Assembly (NCBI RefSeq): GCF_043951865.1 | Contig: NZ_JBINJF010000012.1 | Coordinates: forward strand, 1 to 64,000 | Reading direction: 5' to 3' | DNA from: JAMQKA01 sp043951865 | Lineage (GTDB): Bacteria; Bacteroidota; Rhodothermia; Balneolales; Balneolaceae | Length of the DNA: 64,000 nucleotides | Shown here: one piece after another, positions 9,526 through 18,188 of the stretch | How positions within the stretch are numbered: the stretch's first letter is position 1 | How the letters are laid out: each line of letters starts with the position of its first letter | Notes under the pieces: model-generated | Seen by the model: the letters and a program-made list of their open reading frames with translations, nothing else | What the model was told of the DNA's origin: nothing | The model's database searches: none | Made by a program: the position numbers and the translations under genes

Positions 9526-10299
9526 CTATTCCCCGGTATTGCCATTTTTAGCGTTATCGATGTAGTTGCGCGTGTACTCCGAAAGTACAAGCCGGCCACT
9601 AATTTCGGCCTGTTCTTCCAGGAGGGTGTCCCAGTGTTCAGTACCGCTCCAGAATATTTTTTTGAGTTCCCGTATCGCTTCCGGATTGCTTTTAGCCAGC
9701 TTTTCTGCCAGTTCGAATACAGCGTGGTCAAGTTGGTCGATGGAGTCAAGAATATCGGCGTACAAGCCCTTTTTACGGGCCCATTCTGCCTTGTACCAGT
9801 GGGTGGCATCTATTGCAAGTGTGCTGAAACCGGACTTCCCGATTTTACGACAAATAGCTGGTTCCACCACAAAAGGGCCGATTCCCAGGGCCAGCTCACT
9901 CAGTTTAACCGCTGCCGACGGGTGGGCCAGCACGTGGTCGGCAGCTGCAGCGATTCCGACTCCACCGCCAACGGCCTTTCCCTGGACCCGCGCAATAATC
10001 AGCTTCGGGCACTTCCGCATGGCGTTTATGACACGGGCAAATCCCATAAAAAACCGTTTCCCCTCCTCATAAGTGGAGATTTTCATAAGCTCTTCGAAAT
10101 AGGCTCCACCGCAAAAAGCCCCGTCCCCTTCGCTATGTATCACAACGACCCGGATGTCGCGGTCATTTCCAACACTGGTTATGGCTTGTTCCAGCTCTTC
10201 CAGGGTTTTCCGGGTCAGAGCGTTTCCCTTGGGATGCTGAAATGTAATAGTGGCAATGCGGTTGGTGATGTCAGTGGTAACACTTCCCTGGGTAGACAT
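9526..10299 (-). CDS. Enoyl-CoA hydratase/isomerase (crotonase family)
   Basis: 257-aa crotonase-fold protein, cytoplasmic. The two oxyanion-hole segments are visible as GAFCGGAYFEEL and QGKAVGGGVGIAAAAD, followed by the LSELALGIGP helix that carries an acidic residue in hydratases. It shares strand with the 3-hydroxyacyl-CoA dehydrogenase upstream, separated by about 270 bp that contain a dispersed repeat, so the pair may form one transcription unit for acyl-CoA turnover. Whether it is a hydratase, isomerase or other crotonase cannot be settled here. Confidence 0.8.
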   Translation of the reverse strand: MSTQGSVTTDITNRIATITFQHPKGNALTRKTLEELEQAITSVGNDRDIRVVVIHSEGDGAFCGGAYFEELMKISTYEEGKRFFMGFARVINAMRKCPKLIIARVQGKAVGGGVGIAAAADHVLAHPSAAVKLSELALGIGPFVVEPAICRKIGKSGFSTLAIDATHWYKAEWARKKGLYADILDSIDQLDHAVFELAEKLAKSNPEAIRELKKIFWSGTEHWDTLLEEQAEISGRLVLSEYTRNYIDNAKNGNTGE

Positions 10300-10390
10300 G
10301 GTACAAGATATTTATGTTTAATGCTGTTACCCGATATTTTCGGAGCCAGCCTGCTTTCAGGAGGCTGCGTATTCTGTGTGAGGTACAGGC

Positions 10391-10497
10391 AGAGAACTTT
10401 GCAAAATTCTAAATTCCTCGTTCCGAGGGAGTTGCACCTCCCGTTTAAAAGTCAATAAGGTTGGTGGTACAACCACCTCCCAACAATTGTAGGCTTT
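10391..10497. repeat. Dispersed intergenic repeat A, copy 1
   Basis: Copy 1 of a repeat whose second copy is at 13555-13650. Shared blocks in the same order are ATTCCTCGTTC, CCTCCCGTTTAAAAG and AACCACCTCCCAACAA. Copy 1 carries an extra internal segment with a GGTGGT/ACCACC hairpin and a degenerate version of the leading hairpin. It lies between the crotonase and 3-hydroxyacyl-CoA dehydrogenase genes. Confidence 0.75.
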
Positions 10498-10573
10498 GCA
10501 AAGGTCCCGGATAATAACTTTTCATAATTTCAGTGCTGTTAAGTGGTTTAAACGGCTATACCGGGTGCCGCAT

Positions 10574-11776
10574 TTAACAAAACGTATCTTCATTTCTAAC
10601 TTTGTGCTTGATCAGGGGATTGGGCCGGTACCGGTCTTCCCGGTACTCTACATGGAGAGCTGTCAGCTGGTCCAGTACATTTTTCAATCCCTTTTCATCT
10701 GCCCATTCCAGCAGCCCTTTGGGATAGTTCGCTCCCAGGCGCATTGCCAGATCTATCTCTTCCACCGATGCGATGTTCATAAATACTGCATCTGCTGCCT
10801 CATTGATCAGCATAACTAAAATTCGATCTGCAATTTTTTTGCCAAGGTCCCGATCTCTAACCGGGGTGGGTCGGGTCGCATTTCTGCCGTACTCATAAAA
10901 TCCCTTGCCGCTTTTTTGGCCCAGGTATCCCGCTTCCATCATCCGTTTCTGGGTAAACGACGGCTTGAAGCGGGGATCGTAGTAAAATGCCTCAAATATC
11001 GATTTTGTCACTTTGTAGTTGATATCATTGCCGACAAGGTCCATCCGTTCAAACGGCCCCATTGCAAATCCCCCGATCTCTTTCATAGCCCAGTCTATAG
11101 TGGAGATGTCTGCCACTCCCTCTTCAAGCTGCCGCAGGGCCTCCCCGTAAAATGGACGCCCCACCCGGTTGACAATAAAGCCGGGAGTATCCCTGCTGGC
11201 AACCGTGGTTTTACCCCATTGTTCCATAAGATGCCGGGCAGTTTCAACCGGCTGACGGTCGCTGGCAATACCGGCAATGATTTCTACAAGGGCGCTGCGC
11301 GGAGCCGGGTTGAAGAAGTGTATACCCAAGAACCTTCCGGGTCTCTTGAGGGCAGATGAAATTGAAGCTATCGACAGAGAAGAGGTGTTGGTAGCCAGTA
11401 TGCAGTCGTTCGGAACGATCCCTTCTATCCGTCTGAATACATCCCGTTTAATTTCGAGATCCTCCGGCACCGCTTCTATAACCAGGCGACAGCTTGCGAA
11501 ACCGGTCATATCCTCCGAAAAATTAATTCGCTCCATGATATCGTTGACCTTCTGCTGGGTGATCTGATCTTTTTCAACCTGCTGCTGGAGAGTGTTGCGA
11601 AGATTATGTTTAGCATTGCCCAACTGGTCGGGATAACTGTCATAAAGCCTGACATTGTGACCAAATGTGGCAGCGATCCGGGCTATGCCTGTTCCCATGG
11701 TTCCTGCTCCCACGATGCCTACCAGATCTTTTTTACTCGGCTTGCGGGTCATATATACTTTTTTTAAAAGAGACAT
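10574..11776 (-). CDS. 3-hydroxyacyl-CoA (3-hydroxybutyryl-CoA) dehydrogenase
   Basis: 400-aa NAD-dependent dehydrogenase of acyl-CoA metabolism. The Rossmann motif GIVGAGTMGTGIA is near residue 20, ATNTSSLSI and HFFNPAP contain active-site residues, and DTPGFIVNRV starts the C-terminal 3HCDH domain. At 400 aa it is longer than the usual 280-290 aa single-domain enzyme because a second C-terminal-like domain (ILVMLINEAADAV, ANYPKGLLEWAD) follows, as in PaaC/PaaH-type proteins. ATG 11776 is used; Met9 (11752) is an alternative start. The downstream crotonase fits the preceding step of beta-oxidation. Confidence 0.87.
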   Translation of the reverse strand: MSLLKKVYMTRKPSKKDLVGIVGAGTMGTGIARIAATFGHNVRLYDSYPDQLGNAKHNLRNTLQQQVEKDQITQQKVNDIMERINFSEDMTGFASCRLVIEAVPEDLEIKRDVFRRIEGIVPNDCILATNTSSLSIASISSALKRPGRFLGIHFFNPAPRSALVEIIAGIASDRQPVETARHLMEQWGKTTVASRDTPGFIVNRVGRPFYGEALRQLEEGVADISTIDWAMKEIGGFAMGPFERMDLVGNDINYKVTKSIFEAFYYDPRFKPSFTQKRMMEAGYLGQKSGKGFYEYGRNATRPTPVRDRDLGKKIADRILVMLINEAADAVFMNIASVEEIDLAMRLGANYPKGLLEWADEKGLKNVLDQLTALHVEYREDRYRPNPLIKHKVRNEDTFC

Positions 11777-12127
11777 TCATTGGTCAAAATACAAAGATTG
11801 GCTGCAATGACAAGCTGTGCCGCTGGATACAACAAGCGGCTGTAGCTGTATTCGAACGCTGATTTTAAACAAATTTCTGATGTTTCAAAGGCGGACCAAG
11901 GATGTTGTTGTTAGATATTTAAATTCATTAAAAACATTGATTTATTGGAATAAATAGTTAAAATTGATCATTGATTCATGTACCGCTTGTAGTGTAAATG
12001 GTTTTTCAAAGCCCTTGCCAAGATATTTTTTGTGTAAAGACCATTTTGACTGCTTTGACATCCAGGGAGGTGTGGAGGGTTTACTAAATACTCTTGAATA
12101 AAAAATACAGATAGAAAGGAGAGGAGC
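11777..12127. other. Divergent intergenic region
   Basis: 351 bases between the divergent dehydrogenase and osmC genes. The region is AT-rich and probably holds both promoters. A GCCGCT/AGCGGC hairpin lies near 11820 and a TTTATT/AATAAA dyad near 11940-11953. No gene, RNA or named operator could be supported. Confidence 0.4.
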
Positions 12128-12655
12128 ATGGCAGATCAAAAAACGATAAAAGAAGCCTTTGAACGCAACCAGAAAGCGGTAAAGCTACGTCCGTCAAAAG
12201 CCAGAAGCAGTGTGGTTACCAGGGTGCGGCTGTTTGATGGCACTACGTGCGAAGTGGAACACAAGCACTGGAAATTCAAGGTGGATATCGGGAAGACGGA
12301 GGGGGGCAACGACGCGGGGCCCGGACCGGGTATCCTGGAACGCGGAGCCCTGGGCAGTTGCCTGGCGATCGGCTATTCGCAGCGGGCCGCGGTGCTGGAG
12401 ATCCCGATCGACAAGATTGAGGTGGACGTGGAGTCGGAACTGGACGCCCGGGGTATGCTCTATATTGATGATCGTCCACCCGGATTCAGATCACTTCGCT
12501 ACAAGGTATATATCGAGAGTCCGGCCCCTGAAGAGGAAATTATGCAACTTATAGAAGATACGGACCGCCACAGTCCCGTTCTGGATGATTTCAAGCGTGC
12601 TTTGCCGGTTGAGCGACACGTAACCATTAAAACAACGGAGCATACCACCTCATGA
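12128..12655 (+). CDS. OsmC-like protein lacking the second redox cysteine
   Basis: 175-aa OsmC/Ohr-fold protein, cytoplasmic. GPGPGILERGALGSCLAIGY fits the helix carrying the first peroxidatic cysteine (Cys78). In peroxidases of the family a second Cys precedes a Pro (NCP/HCP); here the segment is DTDRHSPV with Ser149, so organic-peroxide reduction by the two-Cys mechanism is doubtful. A strong AGGAGAGGAG ribosome binding site lies just before the ATG. The stop overlaps the next start by 4 bp (ATGA), so the methyltransferase downstream is translationally coupled. Confidence 0.82.
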   Translation: MADQKTIKEAFERNQKAVKLRPSKARSSVVTRVRLFDGTTCEVEHKHWKFKVDIGKTEGGNDAGPGPGILERGALGSCLAIGYSQRAAVLEIPIDKIEVDVESELDARGMLYIDDRPPGFRSLRYKVYIESPAPEEEIMQLIEDTDRHSPVLDDFKRALPVERHVTIKTTEHTTS

Positions 12656-13470
12656 AACCTGAACTACAGCGCAGAATTCAGCGATACGGATGGGATTATT
12701 CATCTCCTCACTACGAACATGGGTGGCAGCACCAGCTTTGGCCGGCCCAGCAGCGACTGCTCGATACCGCCGGAGTAAAGGCAGGGGAAAAGGTGTTGGA
12801 TATTTCGTGCGGCACGGGGTTGGTCACATTTCCGCTTGCGAAAACCGTCGGACCAAAAGGAACGGTCACTGGTATCGACCTTTCGGAAGGGATGATTGAA
12901 AAGGCGACAATCGAAGCGGATCGTAAGGGATTTGAGCACGTCACGTTTAAACAGATGGATGCAGAAGAGCTGGATCTGCCGGATTCCTCTTTTGATCTGG
13001 CTGTTAATTCACTGGGTTTGATGTACTATCCTGATCCGGATAAAGCCGTATCGGAAATGTATCGCGTCGTCAAAACGGGAGGTCGCGCGGCTGCCCTGGT
13101 TTGGGGCCGGCGAAAGGCCTGCGGGTGGGCCGGAATTTTTCCGATTGTGGACAGCCGCGTGCAATCCGATGTGTGCCCGCTCTTTTTTCAACTGGGAACA
13201 GGAGAAACGCTGCGCCATGCATTTGCCAAGGCTGGTTTCGCTGAGGTAACATCAGAACGCTTTGAAGTGAATTTGCACTACGATACTGGGAAAGATGCCA
13301 TTGTGGGGGCATTTCTCGGGGGAGCCGTCGCCCTGGCCTACCGCAAGTTTGATGAGCAGACCAAAGAGGAAGTGCACGAGGAATACCTGGAGTCTATCCT
13401 CCCGTTTAAAAGTGGGGAGGGCTATGATATTCCCGGTGAATTTGTGGTGACCAAAGGGTTGAAATACTGA
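12652..13470 (+). CDS. Class I SAM-dependent methyltransferase (UbiE-like)
   Basis: 272-aa cytoplasmic methyltransferase. The SAM-binding motif I is VLDISCGTGLVTF, with GIDLSEGMI as the acidic post-I loop, QMDAEELDLP, and SFDLAVNSLGLMY as motif II. The MYRVVKTGGRAAALVWG stretch is characteristic of the UbiE/Methyltransf_11 group. The substrate is unknown. It is translationally coupled to the OsmC-like gene, so the two probably serve one process, perhaps detoxification; that is inference from coupling only. Confidence 0.82.
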   Translation: MKPELQRRIQRYGWDYSSPHYEHGWQHQLWPAQQRLLDTAGVKAGEKVLDISCGTGLVTFPLAKTVGPKGTVTGIDLSEGMIEKATIEADRKGFEHVTFKQMDAEELDLPDSSFDLAVNSLGLMYYPDPDKAVSEMYRVVKTGGRAAALVWGRRKACGWAGIFPIVDSRVQSDVCPLFFQLGTGETLRHAFAKAGFAEVTSERFEVNLHYDTGKDAIVGAFLGGAVALAYRKFDEQTKEEVHEEYLESILPFKSGEGYDIPGEFVVTKGLKY

Positions 13471-13554
13471 GAACGGGATAGATGTTGGAATGCCGGAAAA
13501 GCAGCCAGGTGAGCATATCCCCCGCCACTGATTATTTGGGTTCGTTTTGCTCAT

Positions 13555-13650
13555 AGAGGGTTTTACAAAACCCTCTATTCCTCGTTCTGAGAGTTGTCCT
13601 CCCGTTTAAAAGGGTGCTAAAACCACCTCCCAACAAAATAGCAGGTTCTG
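13555..13650. repeat. Dispersed intergenic repeat A, copy 2
   Basis: Starts with a near-perfect hairpin (AGAGGGTTTT 13555-13564 with AAAACCCTCT 13567-13576) and continues with the blocks shared with 10391-10497. It fills most of the gap between the methyltransferase and the convergent pcm gene. The structure suggests a short palindromic repeat rather than coding sequence. Confidence 0.75.
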
Positions 13651-13733
13651 AAAAGTACCTCATAGAAAAGGGAACATTCTGCTACGGGAAAAGAGCTACC
13701 GTGATTTTTCGGCCTGATTACCCAATAAGGAGG

Positions 13734-14576
13734 CTAGTTTCCCTGCACGTCTCCCGTCATCGGCACAAAACGAACCGGCAAGATCTCCTCACGCTTTATT
13801 TCCCCCTCTTCGGATTTTGTGACACGGATCAAAACCTGGAAGCCCCCCGGCTCACCGTAGGGCATGACCAGTATTCCGCCCGGCCTCAATTGGTTGATCA
13901 GCGGCCTGGGAATTTCCGGAGCCGCGGCGGTGATCATGATGCCGTCAAACGGGGCATGTTCGGGCCATCCCTTGTATCCGTCCCCGATTTTTGTCTGAAT
14001 AGTACTGTAGCCCAGATTGTCAAACCGTTCCCGTGCGCGTTTGCCCAGTTCTTCGATAATTTCGATGGTAAATACGTTGGGTGTCAACTCGGATAAAACG
14101 GCTGCCTGGTACCCGCTGCCGGTACCGATCTCCAACACTTGGTCTCCCGGCTGAATATCCAAAAGCTGGGTCATGAAAGCTACAATGTAGGGCTGGGAGA
14201 TGGTTTGATTGTTACCGATCGGCAGGGGACGGTTCTGGTAAGCCTGCTCTCTGCGGGACTCCGGCACAAAAAGGTGGCGGGGTACATGGCGCATTGCATC
14301 GATTACCCGCTCGTTGTCAATGCCCTGCTGTTTAACCTGGCGAACAAGGTTATTTCGTTCTTCCTGCCGTTCCCTGAACCGGGGTCGGTTCCACGTTACC
14401 GTATCAATGGCGGCCCCATCCGGTACAAGTTCATATCCGGAATGTAAATCTGGCCGGCCGGCTTGATCTGAGTAGGCAGTTGACGCCACAACACCAGTGA
14501 GGGAAATGGCAACCGTTCCCAGGAACGGCAGGAGGAGAAGGAAAAAGAGTTTGGATCCTGTTTCCATAATACCCAC
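13734..14576 (-). CDS. pcm: Protein-L-isoaspartate O-methyltransferase with N-terminal signal/anchor
   Basis: 280-aa PIMT. The catalytic domain (about 75-280) contains RHLFVPESRREQAYQNRPLP, GNNQTISQPYIVAFMTQLL and SAM motif I VLEIGTGSGYQAAVLSEL, all typical of Pcm, which methylates isoaspartyl residues of damaged proteins. In front sits a hydrophobic segment (about 10-32) that looks like a signal peptide or anchor, so the enzyme may face the periplasm. That is unusual because SAM is cytoplasmic. The frame starts MGIMETG; the second Met is an alternative start that keeps the hydrophobic segment. Confidence 0.87.
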   Translation of the reverse strand: MGIMETGSKLFFLLLLPFLGTVAISLTGVVASTAYSDQAGRPDLHSGYELVPDGAAIDTVTWNRPRFRERQEERNNLVRQVKQQGIDNERVIDAMRHVPRHLFVPESRREQAYQNRPLPIGNNQTISQPYIVAFMTQLLDIQPGDQVLEIGTGSGYQAAVLSELTPNVFTIEIIEELGKRARERFDNLGYSTIQTKIGDGYKGWPEHAPFDGIMITAAAPEIPRPLINQLRPGGILVMPYGEPGGFQVLIRVTKSEEGEIKREEILPVRFVPMTGDVQGN

Positions 14577-14855
14577 TTGTTGTTAGCATTTGTATTGACA
14601 AACAGAAGGTTGTTTCAAACCATTCATCAGGAAAAGAAGATGCTACAGCAGAAAGTTTACAATATCTTTTTATGTATAATTTTTTTATAAAAAAAGTGTC
14701 GATGAAGTCTATAATTTACTTTGAACAGCTGATTGATGATAATTTATTTAGGTATTATGAATTATAAATAATTTGCTCATTTGGTCGTTATTGGATAAAG
14801 TATAGACAGGTTACAGCAAATCTGAGCTCTTCATAATCATCCGCAGGAGGTTTCT

Positions 14856-15581
14856 ATGAGCAGGAATACACTCAATCTGGATCTTTTTACGCAGGTACAA
14901 TCTGATTTTGAAATGCGGCAATATAAAGTGTTGGCATCCCTGAAAACCATTTCAGAAGATTTCCAGCACAACCGGATCTATCCCCATTTGAGTGATCTTA
15001 TAGAGCTGCGTACCACGCTGCTCGATATTAAAAAAAGGTTGGAGGATCTGCGCAATGACTTTCCCAAACGGATCAAAAATATCGACCTGGTGAACAAAAT
15101 TATTGAGCATGAGGTGGTGTTTGTGGATGGATCGGACCTGTCCAGGGTTGAGGATCTCATTGAATGGGCTATTCCCCATATAGAGGCTAAAATTGAAGAA
15201 GGGAAAGCACTTTACGAGTATGTGGATGAAGAGATCAGGATAGAGGAGGTTGGAATCCTGCCAAACTACCTGGACGAGGGGTACTTTTTTGTGCCCGACA
15301 ACGAAGAAGCCAAGTTGTTGCTTTTTGAGTATGAGGTATCAATATTTGAGAGTGCCCAGGACGAATACCGCGCCCTGAAAACCGCGTTTTTGAAAGCGCT
15401 TCACCAGGGACAGGTACTTCTTTCTCCCAATTCGATCAAGCTGGAGCTGATCAGGGAGAATCAAAAGCTGCCCAACCCGGCGACCTACAGCTTTCAAACT
15501 AAACTGGATTTCCCTTTCAACGAAACTATTTTCCCGGTCGTCAAACGAAAACTGATGCAGCAGCTTGCCGAAGCTTCCTGA
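14856..15581 (+). CDS. Hypothetical soluble helical protein
   Basis: I do not recognise this 241-aa protein. It has no signal peptide or membrane segment. Residues 25-125 are rich in Leu/Glu/Lys heptads (LIELRTTLLDIKKRLEDL, WAIPHIEAKIEEGKALY) and probably form long helices. A central VGILPNYLDEGYFFVPDNEE stretch and a C-terminal TKLDFPFNETIFPVVKRKL look structured and conserved. A good AGGAGG ribosome binding site precedes the ATG. It is monocistronic, with an AT-rich promoter-like region upstream. Confidence 0.75.
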   Translation: MSRNTLNLDLFTQVQSDFEMRQYKVLASLKTISEDFQHNRIYPHLSDLIELRTTLLDIKKRLEDLRNDFPKRIKNIDLVNKIIEHEVVFVDGSDLSRVEDLIEWAIPHIEAKIEEGKALYEYVDEEIRIEEVGILPNYLDEGYFFVPDNEEAKLLLFEYEVSIFESAQDEYRALKTAFLKALHQGQVLLSPNSIKLELIRENQKLPNPATYSFQTKLDFPFNETIFPVVKRKLMQQLAEAS

Positions 15582-15620
15582 TAACTACCGAATATGTGAC
15601 AGGGCAACCACTCACAATCA

Positions 15621-15657
15621 TCTCCCGTCTCACATCTTACGTCTCACCTCTCACCTC
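15621..15657. repeat. Low-complexity TCTCAC repeat overlapping the 3' end of the thioesterase gene
   Basis: Five degenerate units related to (A/G)TCTCAC(C/A)TCT run from 15621 to 15657. The last codons and TGA stop of the minus-strand thioesterase (15644-15657) are built from this repeat. Confidence 0.6.
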
Positions 15658-16081
15658 TGTCCACAATCGCCAGCGTGCAGCGTGATATGCAAGCCAGCTT
15701 GCCCTCTTCCGTTTCAATAGCTGTTTCCCACACCTGCACGCTCCGGCCGATGTGAACCGGCGTGGCCGTCCCCATGACGCGACTGCCTTTTTTAACGCTG
15801 CGCAGGTGATTGGCATTGATCTCGATGCCTACGGCAGTTTTGGAATCATCCTTCACGTTCAGCCAGGCCCCAATGGAGGCCAGCGTCTCTGCCAGCGCCA
15901 CCGAAGCCCCGCCGTGCAAAATGCCAAACGGCTGCACCGTATTTTCATCCACCGGCATGGTTGCCTTGACTTCATCCGGTTTGAAGGAGGTAAATTCAAT
16001 ACCCAGGGCATCTCCCATGTTGGGTTCGGAGAGGTTCAGGAATTGATCAACGCGTTTTTTTATACCATCATCGATAAACAT
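15644..16081 (-). CDS. Hotdog-fold acyl-CoA thioesterase (PaaI/YdiI type)
   Basis: 145-aa cytoplasmic thioesterase. LHGGASVALAETLAS contains His56 and catalytic Glu65 exactly as in the YdiI/MenI group, which hydrolyses 1,4-dihydroxy-2-naphthoyl-CoA and other aryl or acyl-CoAs. GIEINANHLRSVKKG is the second conserved strand. It may be a menaquinone-pathway thioesterase or a general acyl-CoA thioesterase; the neighbouring fadD cannot decide. The C-terminus VDRGER is encoded by a low-complexity repeat, so the natural end may have been changed. Confidence 0.85.
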   Translation of the reverse strand: MFIDDGIKKRVDQFLNLSEPNMGDALGIEFTSFKPDEVKATMPVDENTVQPFGILHGGASVALAETLASIGAWLNVKDDSKTAVGIEINANHLRSVKKGSRVMGTATPVHIGRSVQVWETAIETEEGKLACISRCTLAIVDRGER

Positions 16082-16250
16082 AAGAGATCTGGATAACAGG
16101 GGTTAGGTTATGAAATTTTATGTTGTTAGAACATCGTTTTGACACTTCTTTGAAGATACACGCTAATATGGGAATTCATATTAAGCTTTTAAAAGTTAAA
16201 CTTTCTTGTAACTTATGAATAGGGGTAAAGGTTAAGTAAAAACTACATCT

Positions 16251-18038
16251 ATGGGTTATGATCCGACCACCATTTTGCAGCTCATCAAGGAGGGGCTGAA
16301 TCGAAACAAGACCGATGTCTTAATTTCAACCAAGCGGCAGGGAGAGTGGATCAATACCAGTCCTGAAGAGTTTACGCAGAAGGTCCGGCATTTTGCATAC
16401 GGCCTGCACGAACTGGGTGTTGAAAAGGGTGATCGCGTGAGTATCCACTCTGAAAATAGCGCCGAATGGCTCATTTGTGACCAGGCAATTCTTTCCCTCG
16501 GGGCTGTGAATGTTCCCATCTACACAACACAGGCGGGCAAACAGATTAAATTTATTCTTGAAAACTCGGCTACAAAGGTCCACATCGTCTCGAACGATGA
16601 ACTTTTTGCCGAGACCAAGCCGATCATTAAAAATATCGGTACGGTTGAAGCGGTGATCTCCATTCTCGGATCCAGACACCAGAAATTGAAGTCGTTTGAT
16701 TCCGTTCTGCAGCAGGGAAAAGAAGCCGCGGAAAAAAACCCCGGACTGCTGGAAGAGCTTCAGGCCCAGGTCGATCCCGAAGACCTGGCTACCCTGATTT
16801 ACACCTCGGGGACGACGGGACGCCCCAAGGGCGTGATGTTGACCCACAACAACATCGCCTCCAACCTGCAGGCCTGCATGGAGCGCGTTCCATTTGAAAT
16901 TAACCCGGATATCGGGCAGCGGATGCTCTCCTACCTGCCGCTTTCCCATGTATTTGAACGGCTTATATCGTATATGTACCTGCATATGGGGTACCCTGTT
17001 CACTATGTGGAAGATATTAGTGAGATCCGGGATGATTTCGAATATGTAAAGCCGTACTTCTTTGCCACCATACCGCGGCTGCTCGAAAAAATCCAAACCG
17101 GGATCAAGGTCAAGGGACAGGAATTCAGCGGAGTTAAAAAACAGATTTACTACTGGGGAATAAAACGAGCCGAAAAATATGATCCTGAACATCCGCCTCG
17201 CGGGCTCAACAAGTGGTTGCATAAGCTGGCCGACAAGCTGGTGTATTCTAAAATTCGGGATCTTTTCGGAGGACGCCTGATCGGGATGATCAGCGGGGGG
17301 GCTGCTCTTTCCCCCAGTATATTTCGATTTATGAATGCCATCGGGCTGTACTGCGGTCAGGGCTACGGGCTCACCGAATCCTCACCGGTGATCTCCACTA
17401 CGGATCCCAAGCACATGCGTGTGGGCTCTTCAGGTCGCCCGCTGAGTAATGTGGAAGTCCAAATTGCCGATGACGGAGAAATTTGGGCCAGAGGTCCCAA
17501 TATTATGCAGGGATATTTCCAAAGTGAAGAACAGACCCGGGAAACGTTGACCGAAGACGGGTGGCTGAAAACCGGTGACGTAGGCAAAATGGAGGACGGT
17601 TACCTGTTTATTACGGACCGGAAAAAGTCGGTATTCAAGCTCTCTACGGGTAAGTATGTGGCTCCGCAGCCAATTGAAACCGGCCTCATCAACAGCGGCT
17701 TTATCGAACAGGCGGTGGTGGTGGGATTTCAGCGAAAATTTTGTTCTGCGCTGATCATCCCAAGCTACGATAATATCAAGAAACGCTTGAAAAGCAGGGG
17801 AAAAGAGATCCCGGACGATCTCAGTACAGATTCACAGGTTCGGGAGATAATCCAGCGCGAGGTCGATAAAGTGAACCGTGGACTCTCCGAATGGGAGAAA
17901 ATTAAAAAGTTTGTACTGCTGGATGAACCGTTCACGGTGGATGCCGGTGAGCTGACGCCTACGCACAAAGTAAAGCGCTCGGTCATCGACGAACGGTATG
18001 CCGGGCAGATCGATTCCATGTATGAGGAGGATGATTAG
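16251..18038 (+). CDS. fadD: Long-chain acyl-CoA synthetase
   Basis: 595-aa AMP-forming ligase that activates fatty acids with CoA and ATP before beta-oxidation, acting at the inner face of the membrane. The P-loop YTSGTTGRPKGVMLTH, the GYGLTESSPVI adenine-binding motif, the hinge GDVGKMEDGYLFITDRKK and the C-terminal VKRSVIDERY are all seen. Size and motifs match the bacterial FadD15/FACL group. It heads a plus-strand beta-oxidation locus, fadD-fadN-fadA-dienoyl reductase; the 150-bp gap to fadN could hold a separate promoter. Confidence 0.92.
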   Translation: MGYDPTTILQLIKEGLNRNKTDVLISTKRQGEWINTSPEEFTQKVRHFAYGLHELGVEKGDRVSIHSENSAEWLICDQAILSLGAVNVPIYTTQAGKQIKFILENSATKVHIVSNDELFAETKPIIKNIGTVEAVISILGSRHQKLKSFDSVLQQGKEAAEKNPGLLEELQAQVDPEDLATLIYTSGTTGRPKGVMLTHNNIASNLQACMERVPFEINPDIGQRMLSYLPLSHVFERLISYMYLHMGYPVHYVEDISEIRDDFEYVKPYFFATIPRLLEKIQTGIKVKGQEFSGVKKQIYYWGIKRAEKYDPEHPPRGLNKWLHKLADKLVYSKIRDLFGGRLIGMISGGAALSPSIFRFMNAIGLYCGQGYGLTESSPVISTTDPKHMRVGSSGRPLSNVEVQIADDGEIWARGPNIMQGYFQSEEQTRETLTEDGWLKTGDVGKMEDGYLFITDRKKSVFKLSTGKYVAPQPIETGLINSGFIEQAVVVGFQRKFCSALIIPSYDNIKKRLKSRGKEIPDDLSTDSQVREIIQREVDKVNRGLSEWEKIKKFVLLDEPFTVDAGELTPTHKVKRSVIDERYAGQIDSMYEEDD

Positions 18039-18188
18039 GTAAGAGGAAAGGAGCTGCATCTAACGTTGCGTGGAATGTTAAAACAGGTCAGTTTTTTCGA
18101 GACATTCTGAGGATAATCAAATTGAACACCCATCGAACATTTATCACTGGATCGATGGATTGAAAAAAGAAAAGTAAAAGCAGAAATA

